Assembly (NCBI RefSeq): GCF_018860525.1
Contig: NZ_JAHKPM010000015.1
Location: forward strand, 29,832-93,831
Length of the DNA stretch: 64,000 bases
Direction of reading: 5' to 3'
DNA from: Vibrio hepatarius
GTDB taxonomy: Bacteria > Pseudomonadota > Gammaproteobacteria > Enterobacterales > Vibrionaceae
Below the pieces are notes generated by a model, which worked only from the letters and a program-made list of their open reading frames with translations, made no database searches and was not told the DNA's origin. Of this stretch, positions 11,201-19,042 are shown piece by piece. The position numbers were made by a program, and so were the translations under genes. Numbering within the stretch: the stretch's first letter is position 1; each line of letters begins with the position of its first letter.

Positions 11201-14200
11201 ACCATAGAGCGGCCCTTAAGCCCTGTAGGAGATGGTGATTCTATTGTCACTATTAGTGATGAAGAATCTATAGTGACCATATCTGACTCTGAATCTATTA
11301 TGACGATTGATGATGATGAGTCAGTGATCGTACTGGAAAGCTCTGAGCAGCAGATTGAGCAAGATTTATCCTTGAGAATGAGTTTAACCAAGATCGCTGC
11401 GTATGATCATGCGCGAAAATTGTCTAATGCAGTCAGTAAAGTACGAACTATGTATAGTATTCCAGATGACTGGCTACCAGTTATCGGTAGTATTGCTCAG
11501 CCGAAAGAAGGGTTCTCTGCAATCACGTTTATTTCACCAGATAGAAGTGAAGAAAATCGAGTTCAGCTACGTGGATTGGAATTGTTTAAGGTCAGTGAGT
11601 ATCTGCGCAGGCAGTTCTCAAACATCAATACTCACTTCGATCTTAGAACAGGTCGAAGTACCCAGCCCCTTGGATTTGAGGATGTGCAAGGTTTTGACGG
11701 CTTAAATGCAGGTTTTGCGGTGCAATCTGTTATCACGTGGTTTCAAAATGAGCAGCGAAGTCAAGTTGTCGATCAAAGCCGAGACTCCCTTCAACGCGCA
11801 TTACAAATTCATAGCTACGTGATGGCTGGACAGATAGCGCATGGGTTACTTAACGATGTAAATCATATGGTTGAGCTCTTCAAGGTTGCGACTGTAACTG
11901 ATACTGAGCTGATTAATGTCACCATGAGTAGTATTTCTGGGATTGCAAACCAAGGTATTGGGCTGGTTTTTGGAGTGGTTAACGTTGGTTTAAGCTCCTA
12001 TGAGCTTGCGAATGCTAAGAATGCTCAGCAGAGAGCGATTTTTGGAACCCAGCTAGGTTTTAATTCGGTTGGAACGGCTTTAGGCGGTGCTGCCTTAGGC
12101 GCTGGTATTGCGGGGGCATCAACGACGGCAATTGTGTTAGGAGAAGCAGGAGCAATAATTGGCGGATTGGCGGTCGGTTTTACCGCTTTGGCAGAGGCGT
12201 TTGGAAAAATTGCCCAAGATGCTCAGCAGGTTGGGCATTATTTTCATCAAATAGACAAAGCATATCGCAACGGAGGGTATCGATATGATTCTGATAATGA
12301 CATTCTTCTTCCCATACCTGGCGCAGTTGTGGATCGGATTGATCTTTCTCATGGAGAAGTGGAATTGGGTAGCCAAGCACTCTATTCCTCAAAGCATGGA
12401 AAAACAGGTTCTGGTTGGCTAAATTACTTTTTTTGGGCAGGGGATTTACCTAAGGCGTTGAGAGACACGAGTAAGGCCTTGTCTGTCAGAGAGCGTTTGG
12501 GTTATGCCGCTCACCACTCAATAAACCCAAACAGTTCGAAGATTTTACTACCTGCTACTGGGTTTTCATATATTGATTACAACTATGAAATCTTACCAGG
12601 TTCTACAACAAGGCATGATGAAGGATTTGACGTTCTTAGATCATTAGAAACTCAGCTTGATTTTGATTTCGACTTCTATGTGTTTCCATCTGAATACGTA
12701 ATTCGCAATATGAAAGAGGAGTTTATTGCGCATACTGTTGACGTTAATCTTGGTGCTGACGATAGAGTTGTCTTTACTCCTAAGCTGGCTAAATTTGGAC
12801 ATCGTAAACTCCACTATCGTTTGAGTGCACAGGGCGGAAATCAGGAGTTAATCGTGCAGTCTCATGGACGCTACTCTTTAATTGATGAACAGGCAGAAAG
12901 CGTTGACTGGGTCATTGATGCTCGTGAGATACAAGATGCGCAGCCTGTTATGAAAGCGAATAAAATCGTTATTGGTTCGGTTAGTTTGGATATTGAATAT
13001 CTGACACGTTCGACGATGACAATTTATATTAATAACGGAGAAGTTTGGCAAGTTGTAGACTCAAATTTATCTTTGTTACAGGTTGAAGCAGACAAAGAAA
13101 ATAGTGGTGATGATGTTCTTCATCATTTAGAACAGGTGGCTGCGCAGCATAAATTGCTTGGTGATTATGTAGTCGTAGAAAACTACCAACAAGATCAGCA
13201 GTTATTTGGGCGGGCTTATTATGATGTCAAACAAGACAGAATGATTGCTACAAAGGATGTTTCAGTCGAGTTATCCTATTCTGCTCAGCTTGTGAATGAT
13301 TCTGATGAAAATGCACTGTTTTTTAATTCTCACTACGGTCAGCTTTGGAAGACTGATATTGCCAGTGGTAAAATGATCGAGTTTTACTCCCTTCATCAGC
13401 CCATCACACAACCTATATCGGCGGAATTTAATGCTTGGACAGAAGCTGGGTCAGTATTGGTGGCGGCGACTTATCATATGCCAGACCAGTCTCGAATTAA
13501 ATATCTTTACCGTTTAACGCCATCGGGACTTACTTTAACCGATATCCACGGAGATAAGCAGCTCTATCAAGCATTAAACGATTCGTTAAGTGAAAGTCAT
13601 CGGCAGTTAATCGCTTTATCTATGCATTCTATGTTGCCATTTTCTATCGGCTTAGATCAAGGCAAGCAAGTGCCTGCAGTGTTATCCGACACTATTGAGA
13701 TAGGTAAACCATCGAAAACTCCAGTTTGGAGTATCTTATCTGAAGATCAAGTCATTAACGTTGGGTTAAGACGTCCGGTGGAGGACTTAAAACTCTTATT
13801 TGTGAATAAAGATACTCACTATTTCTACACTCAGAATCAACAAAGTATAGTGATATTAAATGACACGGGTTTTAAGAAGCTGTCTCTTTCTCCTGGCGAT
13901 AAAGTCAGTGCCCATGAAGGAGTTTATGTTGTAAAACCCAATGGTGAAATACATATTGTCACCGAGAAAGGTATACTGAATATAGTCGCGCTTAATCGAC
14001 AATGGCTGGAGACACATCGTCACACTTGGCAAGACAAACTTAGTGTTACACTCAAGGGTATAGCGCATCAAATCATGATATTTGGTTTAACCGATTACGA
14101 TCAAAAACCGCTAAAAGCTTGGTATTTACCGTCAAGTGATCAATTTGTTTTGCTATCAAACCAATGGAGTGACAAACCGTTTAAACTGATAGGGAAAAAA

Positions 14201-15163
14201 GATGATCAATCAGTTTGGCTGTTTGATCCCACAACCGGAAAAGCATATACCCAAAATACTTTTACTGTCGATCAAATGTATAATTTTACTGCAGATTTTC
14301 GTCTTATTACTGATGGTTTAATTACTATGCCTGAAGAAGTGGAGTTTACTGAGGAAGCCCTTGAGAATTTCTACGTCAGTCACGATGGTTACCGTGTTGT
14401 AACTCGTTCTGGACTAGTGTTTGAGATTAGGACGGATACCTCAGCATACCTTACCAAAGTTACTCAGAATTGGTTGAATGGTCATCAAAATGCTCTTGAT
14501 TTGCTCTTAGATACCTTTCCAGCCAAACCTGTTATCCAATTGGGCGATGATGGTGGGCGTTGGCTCGTTGCTCAAACAAGGCAGCAGGTTCAATTAGCTC
14601 ATCAAGGAGAGGCCATTTGGATAGGCTCCACTGAAGATAGTCAGAAGCAGGTATTTTTCATTCCTGAAAATGGAGAGCTTATTCGATCCGATCGAGAGAG
14701 AGGTAGTGTTTCTCTAGGGTTTTATGATGATGCCTTTAGGAATGAAAAAATTTGGACTTTAGTTCTTAAAGCCACTCAATCAGGCATGACGGAGGCTGTT
14801 AAATTGGCCGGAGTCGACACCTTGGTACTTGCGATCTCAGGGCGCAGTAATAGCTATGGATTAAACGATGTTGTAGGTCAGTATAAAACGGTTATTGTTC
14901 AAGACTCTGGTTATTCAACGGTTATTGATTTGTCTGGTTTTCATCACAGTCAAGTGGTGGCTCAACATGATCAAGATAAGCTCAAACTTGTGATAGATGG
15001 AAGTACTTTAGTTATGGTAGATAATGCGTTTTCCTCGTCCAAAAATAAGCTTGCTTTAACGTTTGCAGAAGATACGCAGCCGATGCGCTTACTAACGTTC
15101 CTCATTAAGCTTGATGCTTATTGTATCGATGGAGTAAGTAGGTTAAGTGATATACTTAATTGA
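8231..15163 (+). CDS. Giant toxin: MCF/YopT-like C58 protease plus TcdA/TcdB-type pore-forming domain
   Basis: 2310-residue protein starting at MKKTIVLTVL (8231), which gives a normal signal peptide; an open 20-codon extension to 8171 is unlikely. Residues about 30-800 are unassigned, mainly alpha-helical. Next comes a papain-like module: G-S-G-R-C-Y-P (Cys814), S-I-H-S-V-G (His905) and L-Y-D-P-N-F (Asp924). The order and spacing fit peptidase family C58, and the R-C-Y tripeptide fits the RC(D/Y) motif of MCF effectors. After an acidic repeat linker (about 1004-1039), residues about 1260-1330 form the Gly/Ala-rich hydrophobic hairpin region of the TcdA/TcdB translocation domain. The following segment (Y-F-H-Q-I-D, I-L-L-P-I-P, R-I-D-L-S-H-G-E-V-E-L-G) keeps the pattern seen in TcdB. 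The C-terminus is beta-rich and may bind receptors. Mcf1 and FitD are the nearest plan known to me. The presence of a Sec signal is unusual for these toxins. Confidence 0.8.
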   Translation: MKKTIVLTVLSSLFFTSYSVNSNDNNDINSVNSSYILSVPLDKSQYQKGFDAFLDVMRKTRNSVIASSTNQQLIQNIKAGLAKDGHWTINTRQNYILLKERVHQSFYDAYSSDKPKVLQPLTQQESENVYRLLTEKSQSSEHFRINIQGFDESSIANVRQDDFIRYATSARFIPETFYTEPEVDALFTSRLTLNFSKQYLPQIIDAFSKLYSGDVVDVVRQAKILAPAKFGSLTDQAVIYLNGADIDNAQRVVAFLHQHIPEQAWIEHTPLGMVALAKGQNYAESSRMAYSSHGGSRSVVATDAILEHFFSGESLGVLLPETLNKHGYDSARIPLLDPSFEYKSKQAAFSEAFIDFTRDPQSFLKNFTLDVTPLMSQYAVNHGQPIMHFGADGYQLSIVQDDVLTGDKLRVLSEPLLDNMPSFIDVKKNAKYGQMVIAPSNDGGTVVVVDHDADHFRIYFDKRPHAYPLYDNVVALRDLSSGYRVADSIKFDKGLDVTFFIYNEQGWQSLVQKQSFNSFSDLEVRRTGSTTSVPFSPVSENFGQAFVENRTVIQAQLISLAERLGISTAKITDLPYNPAEIKQIETHSSLTMWSDLRAKMNSKISAQRRSLVRERMVELAKLKIPGYPNKAAIKQKLSLLRSSLLELDTNTQGLIDLSRGIDQMWLNTKQKQEQGTAGLIVADESLRAGNFDKGQIHQQFLVKERAIRNLSGSKRVAFDDGYENYHSIELPDFDESMSLSQKQLLLLGSTEMDARQQGALIRWINEKMSTDRLSQALNSTAKFNQAMKRLGGKVITSIPQDFVLTLMGDGSGRCYPLVRAMSVAISRGTDSIYHLSNKLFIGAANPSAVESQFFLDALHNLHSSHEARQSSQLLGSFDINGMVALLDRSLSEKGRVSFSVNTSIHSVGVSAVNDMGTKRFYLYDPNFSLVEFPSLKSLKKGLETHLVMNGLAEYYMASGTRAKPEFNIVNIDVEKMAHVEVLPGQQVVDLTIERPLSPVGDGDSIVTISDEESIVTISDSESIMTIDDDESVIVLESSEQQIEQDLSLRMSLTKIAAYDHARKLSNAVSKVRTMYSIPDDWLPVIGSIAQPKEGFSAITFISPDRSEENRVQLRGLELFKVSEYLRRQFSNINTHFDLRTGRSTQPLGFEDVQGFDGLNAGFAVQSVITWFQNEQRSQVVDQSRDSLQRALQIHSYVMAGQIAHGLLNDVNHMVELFKVATVTDTELINVTMSSISGIANQGIGLVFGVVNVGLSSYELANAKNAQQRAIFGTQLGFNSVGTALGGAALGAGIAGASTTAIVLGEAGAIIGGLAVGFTALAEAFGKIAQDAQQVGHYFHQIDKAYRNGGYRYDSDNDILLPIPGAVVDRIDLSHGEVELGSQALYSSKHGKTGSGWLNYFFWAGDLPKALRDTSKALSVRERLGYAAHHSINPNSSKILLPATGFSYIDYNYEILPGSTTRHDEGFDVLRSLETQLDFDFDFYVFPSEYVIRNMKEEFIAHTVDVNLGADDRVVFTPKLAKFGHRKLHYRLSAQGGNQELIVQSHGRYSLIDEQAESVDWVIDAREIQDAQPVMKANKIVIGSVSLDIEYLTRSTMTIYINNGEVWQVVDSNLSLLQVEADKENSGDDVLHHLEQVAAQHKLLGDYVVVENYQQDQQLFGRAYYDVKQDRMIATKDVSVELSYSAQLVNDSDENALFFNSHYGQLWKTDIASGKMIEFYSLHQPITQPISAEFNAWTEAGSVLVAATYHMPDQSRIKYLYRLTPSGLTLTDIHGDKQLYQALNDSLSESHRQLIALSMHSMLPFSIGLDQGKQVPAVLSDTIEIGKPSKTPVWSILSEDQVINVGLRRPVEDLKLLFVNKDTHYFYTQNQQSIVILNDTGFKKLSLSPGDKVSAHEGVYVVKPNGEIHIVTEKGILNIVALNRQWLETHRHTWQDKLSVTLKGIAHQIMIFGLTDYDQKPLKAWYLPSSDQFVLLSNQWSDKPFKLIGKKDDQSVWLFDPTTGKAYTQNTFTVDQMYNFTADFRLITDGLITMPEEVEFTEEALENFYVSHDGYRVVTRSGLVFEIRTDTSAYLTKVTQNWLNGHQNALDLLLDTFPAKPVIQLGDDGGRWLVAQTRQQVQLAHQGEAIWIGSTEDSQKQVFFIPENGELIRSDRERGSVSLGFYDDAFRNEKIWTLVLKATQSGMTEAVKLAGVDTLVLAISGRSNSYGLNDVVGQYKTVIVQDSGYSTVIDLSGFHHSQVVAQHDQDKLKLVIDGSTLVMVDNAFSSSKNKLALTFAEDTQPMRLLTFLIKLDAYCIDGVSRLSDILN
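11240..11347 (+). repeat. Four 27-bp repeats encoding an acidic Ser/Asp linker
   Basis: Four tandem units inside the toxin gene encode SIVTISDEE, SIVTISDSE, SIMTIDDDE and SVIVLESSE. The DNA units have drifted but stay in phase. They sit between the C58 protease and the pore-forming domain, so they probably form a flexible or cleavable linker. Confidence 0.75.
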
Positions 15164-15281
15164 TTATGTGTTGAATTTATTTATTGATTCACAGAATGAA
15201 AATTTAATCCTTAAGCATGATTGTAATTGGTTCACAAAACAGGCATTAAAGCGTTAATAAAATCAATGTAAGGGAATACAA

Positions 15282-16466
15282 ATGCCGCTTTCTTATGTGG
15301 ATACTCAAAGGCTTAGGGATTTATATAAAGTGTGTACTGAAAGTCAGCATCAGATGCTTGGTTATCCAGTCGCAACTGATTATGACTATCGGGATTTATG
15401 GTCGTTTTTTCAGTTTTCGATTAATAATGTCGGTGATTGGGCAGAGCCATCAAATTATCCGCTGAATACCTTTGAGTTTGAGCAAGATGTAGTTGAATAC
15501 TTTTGTCATTTGTTCGACACCACATTTGATGAAGCATGGGGCTATGTAACGAATGGTGGCACTGAGGGTAATATGTATGGCTGTTATCTTGCCAGAGAAA
15601 AATTCCCATCAGGTATTGTCTATTTTTCTGATGATACCCATTATTCAGTGATGAAAATTGTCAGATTCCTAAATATTGAGTATCAGATGATAGCATCGAG
15701 TGCTATGGGAGAAATGGATTATGACGATCTTGAATCTTCGCTCAGAGCAAATATAGGTAAATCACCGATTATATTTGCGAACATAGGGACCACTATGCTG
15801 GGTGCCATTGATGACTTGAAGCAAATTCAGCAGCGTTTGCAAAAGGTCGGCATTTCTCGCGAGAAATACTATATTCATGCCGATGCTGCTTGCCATGGTA
15901 TGATCGTTCCATATTTAGATAATCCTCCAGGATTCTCATTTAAGCATGGCATTGATTCTATATCTGTTTCGGGCCATAAAATGCTGGGCTCGCCTACTCC
16001 CTGTGGCATAGTTCTAGCGTTAAAAAAGCATACGGACAAAGTCAGTCACCAAATTGAGTATATTGCCGCACCAGATAAGACATTAACCGGTTCTCGCAGT
16101 GGCTTAACAGCATTATTTTTGTGGAAGTTTATCCGAAGTAGTAGTGAACAGGAAAAAAAGCAGCGTGTGTATGACTGTTTGGAGCTTGCAGAGCAAGTAG
16201 TTATAACATTGAATAAAAACGGTATTGCTGCGTGGCGTCATGCAAACTCTCCGATAGTCGTGTTTCCGAAGCCCTCGGAGGAGTTGTGGCGTAAATATCA
16301 TTTAGCGGTTGCCAACAATATTGCGCACATTATTATTGCTGGACAAACTGCCGCAAATCCCACTCAGCTGTACCAAGTTTTAGATGAATTGATCGCAGAA
16401 AATCAAAGCGAGATGCAAGAAGAGGGGATAGATGAAAGGGTAATAGACAATGATTTAGTAGTATAG
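15282..16466 (+). CDS. hdc: Pyridoxal-phosphate-dependent histidine decarboxylase
   Basis: 394-residue group II decarboxylase that would convert histidine to histamine and CO2 in the cytoplasm. Family marks are the T-N-G-G-T-E-G-N phosphate-binding segment, H-A-D-A-A-C-H-G (the Asp contacting the PLP ring nitrogen) and S-G-H-K-M-L-G with the Schiff-base Lys233, which matches the position known in the Morganella morganii enzyme. Substrate assignment rests on overall similarity to that enzyme and to AngH/BasH of siderophore pathways. A good ribosome site (AAGGGAA) precedes the ATG. There is no histidine/histamine antiporter or hisS-like gene next to it, unlike in histamine-producing Photobacterium. 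A siderophore role with the distant NRPS at 62316 is possible but unsupported. A strong terminator follows. Confidence 0.85.
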   Translation: MPLSYVDTQRLRDLYKVCTESQHQMLGYPVATDYDYRDLWSFFQFSINNVGDWAEPSNYPLNTFEFEQDVVEYFCHLFDTTFDEAWGYVTNGGTEGNMYGCYLAREKFPSGIVYFSDDTHYSVMKIVRFLNIEYQMIASSAMGEMDYDDLESSLRANIGKSPIIFANIGTTMLGAIDDLKQIQQRLQKVGISREKYYIHADAACHGMIVPYLDNPPGFSFKHGIDSISVSGHKMLGSPTPCGIVLALKKHTDKVSHQIEYIAAPDKTLTGSRSGLTALFLWKFIRSSSEQEKKQRVYDCLELAEQVVITLNKNGIAAWRHANSPIVVFPKPSEELWRKYHLAVANNIAHIIIAGQTAANPTQLYQVLDELIAENQSEMQEEGIDERVIDNDLVV

Positions 16467-16490
16467 TATTAGGTATGGTTGATTCAGCAG

Positions 16491-16518
16491 AAAAACTTAC
16501 TCCCAAGAGTAAGTTTTT
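16491..16518. terminator. Bidirectional terminator overlapping a stop codon
   Basis: Perfect 12-bp stem (AAAAACTTACTC / GAGTAAGTTTTT) with a CCAA loop, A-run on one side and T-run on the other. It ends transcription of hdc and of the convergent minus-strand module. The TAA of the minus-strand gene (16497-16499) lies inside the stem. Confidence 0.9.
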
Positions 16519-17174
16519 CTTTTATTCGGTTTGCGTTTTTTTGCAACTTGAGTTGCGCAGAGATAATCTTCACGAAAATCGGGATGCTCTTTTATGGCGT
16601 GTGGTACAAACAAACGAATTTTAGTTCCAGCAATGACCGTTGTTCTTTTACCCATCACTGCGATATCACCACTGTGCAATTTGACCCCTTTTTTTGTCTT
16701 AACTGACTTCGGATTAGTCGAAAACACTATCGGGTATCCATATAATGTGAGATCTTGATTATTAATAGTCACCGTTTCTTTAAATGTGACCTCTACATAT
16801 TGCTCTTCAGAACGAATAATATTTTCTAGTTCACGTACTTTATTTTCTACAGACGCTGAAAAAACCCACTGACCGAGAATGGGTTCCCATTTCCCCCCTA
16901 ATTTCAAACATTTCTTATAGATAAATTGATTCTTTCGCCCACTGCTTAATGTGCATATATCGATATCTTTTTGCTCGGCTAAGGGTAAAGTGAGCTTAAA
17001 AATAGCCTCGTTTGAATAGTATTTATATTTATTGGAGACTTCTTCGGCATGAAGCGAAACCTCTCCAACTGGCAGATCTCGGCTAAAGTCATCGATAATG
17101 ATTTTACAATGAGACTTACCCGTCGAGGCGAGAAAAAAATCTCTATCTTTCTTTAAAATATTAAACGTTCTCAT
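16497..17174 (-). CDS. Hypothetical protein, last gene of a three-gene module
   Basis: 225-residue soluble protein with no signal or membrane segment. The ATG at 17174 is preferred over a GTG at 17180; both overlap the end of the upstream gene, so the two are translationally coupled. A central motif F-I-Y-K-K-C-L-K-L-G-G-K-W-x-P-x-L-x-x-W-V-F resembles short nucleic-acid-related domains in plasmid and phage proteins, and the C-terminus is very basic (K-K-R-K-P-N-K-R-K), which suggests nucleic-acid binding. No function can be given. The stop codon sits within the bidirectional terminator. Confidence 0.6.
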   Translation of the reverse strand: MRTFNILKKDRDFFLASTGKSHCKIIIDDFSRDLPVGEVSLHAEEVSNKYKYYSNEAIFKLTLPLAEQKDIDICTLSSGRKNQFIYKKCLKLGGKWEPILGQWVFSASVENKVRELENIIRSEEQYVEVTFKETVTINNQDLTLYGYPIVFSTNPKSVKTKKGVKLHSGDIAVMGKRTTVIAGTKIRLFVPHAIKEHPDFREDYLCATQVAKKRKPNKRKTYSWE

Positions 17175-18084
17175 TATCACCGTTAGTCTCGCGTAGAATT
17201 TGCTCCATTAAAGCTTGCTGTTCATTATCAATTTTCTCTTTGTTAACATCTTGGCTTGGTTGAGCTGAGTTTTGCCATAAAGGTTGAGGCTCTTGAGAAA
17301 TTGGGCGGTGATCATGGCGAAGCTTGTCGATTCGTGAAAGAAGGTGACCTACGTTTCCATTTGGCCGAATGCCTTGCTCTATTCGTCGCTGCACCTCAAG
17401 ATCGATTTGAGTCGGTTCTATTTTGAGGACATTTTGTTCAACGTCTTTTTCTTTTTGGTTCAAGCTCAGATCAAGGTTATTTTGTACTTCCTGATAGGCG
17501 CTGATATATAACAGCTTGAATTCTTCAGAAAGGTTCTTCTCGGATAGGGACTTGAGGTAGCTGGTCTTACGATTAAAAATATACTTTTCCACTCGAGTGG
17601 CCGGTTCTTTTTTGATCAATATTCTGTGGCGAGCTTCCAGAATCTCAGTATTGAGTGGTAAGTCTTTTAACATTGAAAGCAAAGCGAGTGCAGGCGGCCA
17701 TTCTTTACCAGCGAGAAGACGTTCACGTAGATGATGAACGATCCTTTCAACGTCCTCGATAGACAATTGAGAAGCAAATGCGGCAAATTCGTCGTCAGGC
17801 TCAGAACCATACATATGTGTGAATTGAGTGGAAAAATTTTCCTGCATTTTGCCAAAAAAAGCGATGATATGCTTGCGTTGATCCACTGAGTAAGGGCGTA
17901 AGACATCTTTTAGATTCTGATTGAATTCACCACTTATTTGCATTGGTACAGGAGATGTTGTTACAGACGAAGCTGTTGTTACGTTTGTGGTATTTTCTTT
18001 TTTAGTGGTTGGCTTAGTAACTTGAAAGGATGTACCTTGTCCTTTTTCCTGCCAATTAGAGGCGATTTCGTTGATGTTTTTCAT
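17161..18084 (-). CDS. Hypothetical protein, possible helicase-loader/replication P-like
   Basis: 307-residue soluble protein. The N-terminal 55 residues are low-complexity Thr/Ser/Val. Residues about 55-180 are helical with E-W-P-P-A-L-A-L-L-S-M-L near residue 128, followed by E-I-L-E-A-R-H-R-I-L. This arrangement recalls phage P-type helicase-loading proteins, but the likeness is weak. The C-terminus is hydrophilic, Gln/Glu rich. It overlaps the downstream gene by 14 bases and follows the upstream gene by 7 bases, so the three form one operon. The upstream gene has a winged-helix-like N-terminus typical of replication-accessory proteins, which is why a primosome-type role is suggested for the module. 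Confidence 0.55.
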   Translation of the reverse strand: MKNINEIASNWQEKGQGTSFQVTKPTTKKENTTNVTTASSVTTSPVPMQISGEFNQNLKDVLRPYSVDQRKHIIAFFGKMQENFSTQFTHMYGSEPDDEFAAFASQLSIEDVERIVHHLRERLLAGKEWPPALALLSMLKDLPLNTEILEARHRILIKKEPATRVEKYIFNRKTSYLKSLSEKNLSEEFKLLYISAYQEVQNNLDLSLNQKEKDVEQNVLKIEPTQIDLEVQRRIEQGIRPNGNVGHLLSRIDKLRHDHRPISQEPQPLWQNSAQPSQDVNKEKIDNEQQALMEQILRETNGDNENV

Positions 18085-18091
18085 TGCTTAC

Positions 18092-18766
18092 CTAATCGTC
18101 AAAATCAAAGTTGAAGTTCGCCATCTTTTTCTTGAAGGCCTGATTGGGTGACATTTTGCTCGTATTTTGTTTGTTTTTAAATCCTTTATTTTGTCCATAG
18201 CTTTTTTCTGAATGTAAATGAGCATGAAGGCGGCTATTAATATCATCTTGACTCATCAAAGGCTTTCCAAGATCTTTCACTTTGTCAACAAAACTTGCCC
18301 AAATATTGGTTTGGTTGGCGAAGCCAGATCTAAACATAATCACTTCAGCCCAAGATTCTATAATATTCGGAGATAGCTCTAATATGTTGATGGTTTTTAC
18401 CGTGGATTCTGATTTCTGTAGCGGTTTAACTTGCGTTTTATGAAACTGAGGGACTTTTGCAATAGGCTCAGACGTTGCATAAACAGGGAGCGAATGTTGA
18501 TTACCGACATTGATTTTGCATTTGATACTTCCCTGTTTACGAGTCTGTGTTTTGCTCAGTGATATAATGGCTTGCTCAATAGCGAGCTTTCCTAGTATAT
18601 GATCAATGTTTGATTCAGATCCATTGGTCATAGTCTGTAGTTCGGACATTGTGGTTATAACCGCCCCACTGCGATCAGACAACTCTGCTAATGCGAGCAA
18701 AACGAGTTTCTCTTCCATAGTAACGCAAGAGTGAGACCAAGCTCGTTCAATAAACTTTGAAGACAT
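18092..18766 (-). CDS. Winged-helix-like protein, possible primosome/replication accessory
   Basis: 224-residue protein; the start MSSKFIERAW at 18766 removes an open but implausible hydrophobic extension to 18832. Residues about 5-70 form a helix-turn-helix of the kind found at the N-terminus of phage/plasmid replication O-like proteins (W-S-H...K-L-V-L-L-A-L-A-E-L...T-M-S-E-L-Q-T-M-T). A C-terminal segment around residues 150-195 (W-A-S-F-V-D-K...S-R-L-H-A-H-L) is faintly DnaT-like. The tail F-N-F-D-F-D-D is acidic, a common end for proteins that contact a replication partner. It is the first gene of the minus-strand operon. The promoter would lie in the 276-bp divergent gap shared with the pirin gene. 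Confidence 0.55.
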   Translation of the reverse strand: MSSKFIERAWSHSCVTMEEKLVLLALAELSDRSGAVITTMSELQTMTNGSESNIDHILGKLAIEQAIISLSKTQTRKQGSIKCKINVGNQHSLPVYATSEPIAKVPQFHKTQVKPLQKSESTVKTINILELSPNIIESWAEVIMFRSGFANQTNIWASFVDKVKDLGKPLMSQDDINSRLHAHLHSEKSYGQNKGFKNKQNTSKMSPNQAFKKKMANFNFDFDD

Positions 18767-19042
18767 ATGCTGAATCCAGATACAACAGGCTAATAATGAA
18801 ATTATACGATTTGCACGAGCGAACACCAACATTTGATCGCCTTCTTAATGGTTATTTTGAGTACAACCTGACCGTTCAAGCAAATTGTACTCATATTCAA
18901 TGCCTATAGGCCTATGAGGTATAGCTCAAACTATATTGATAATTACACATTCAGAAATTTTGAATGAGTGGGTCGATGATTTGTGATTTAGTTTCCGCTT
19001 TTAAGCAATAGACTGTAGATATCAAAACAGAGGAGCTTTGTT

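Noticed and set aside
11092..11391. Minus-strand ORF opposite the acidic repeats of the toxin
   Set aside because: Its Ser/Thr/Ile-rich sequence is just the antisense of the 27-bp repeats.
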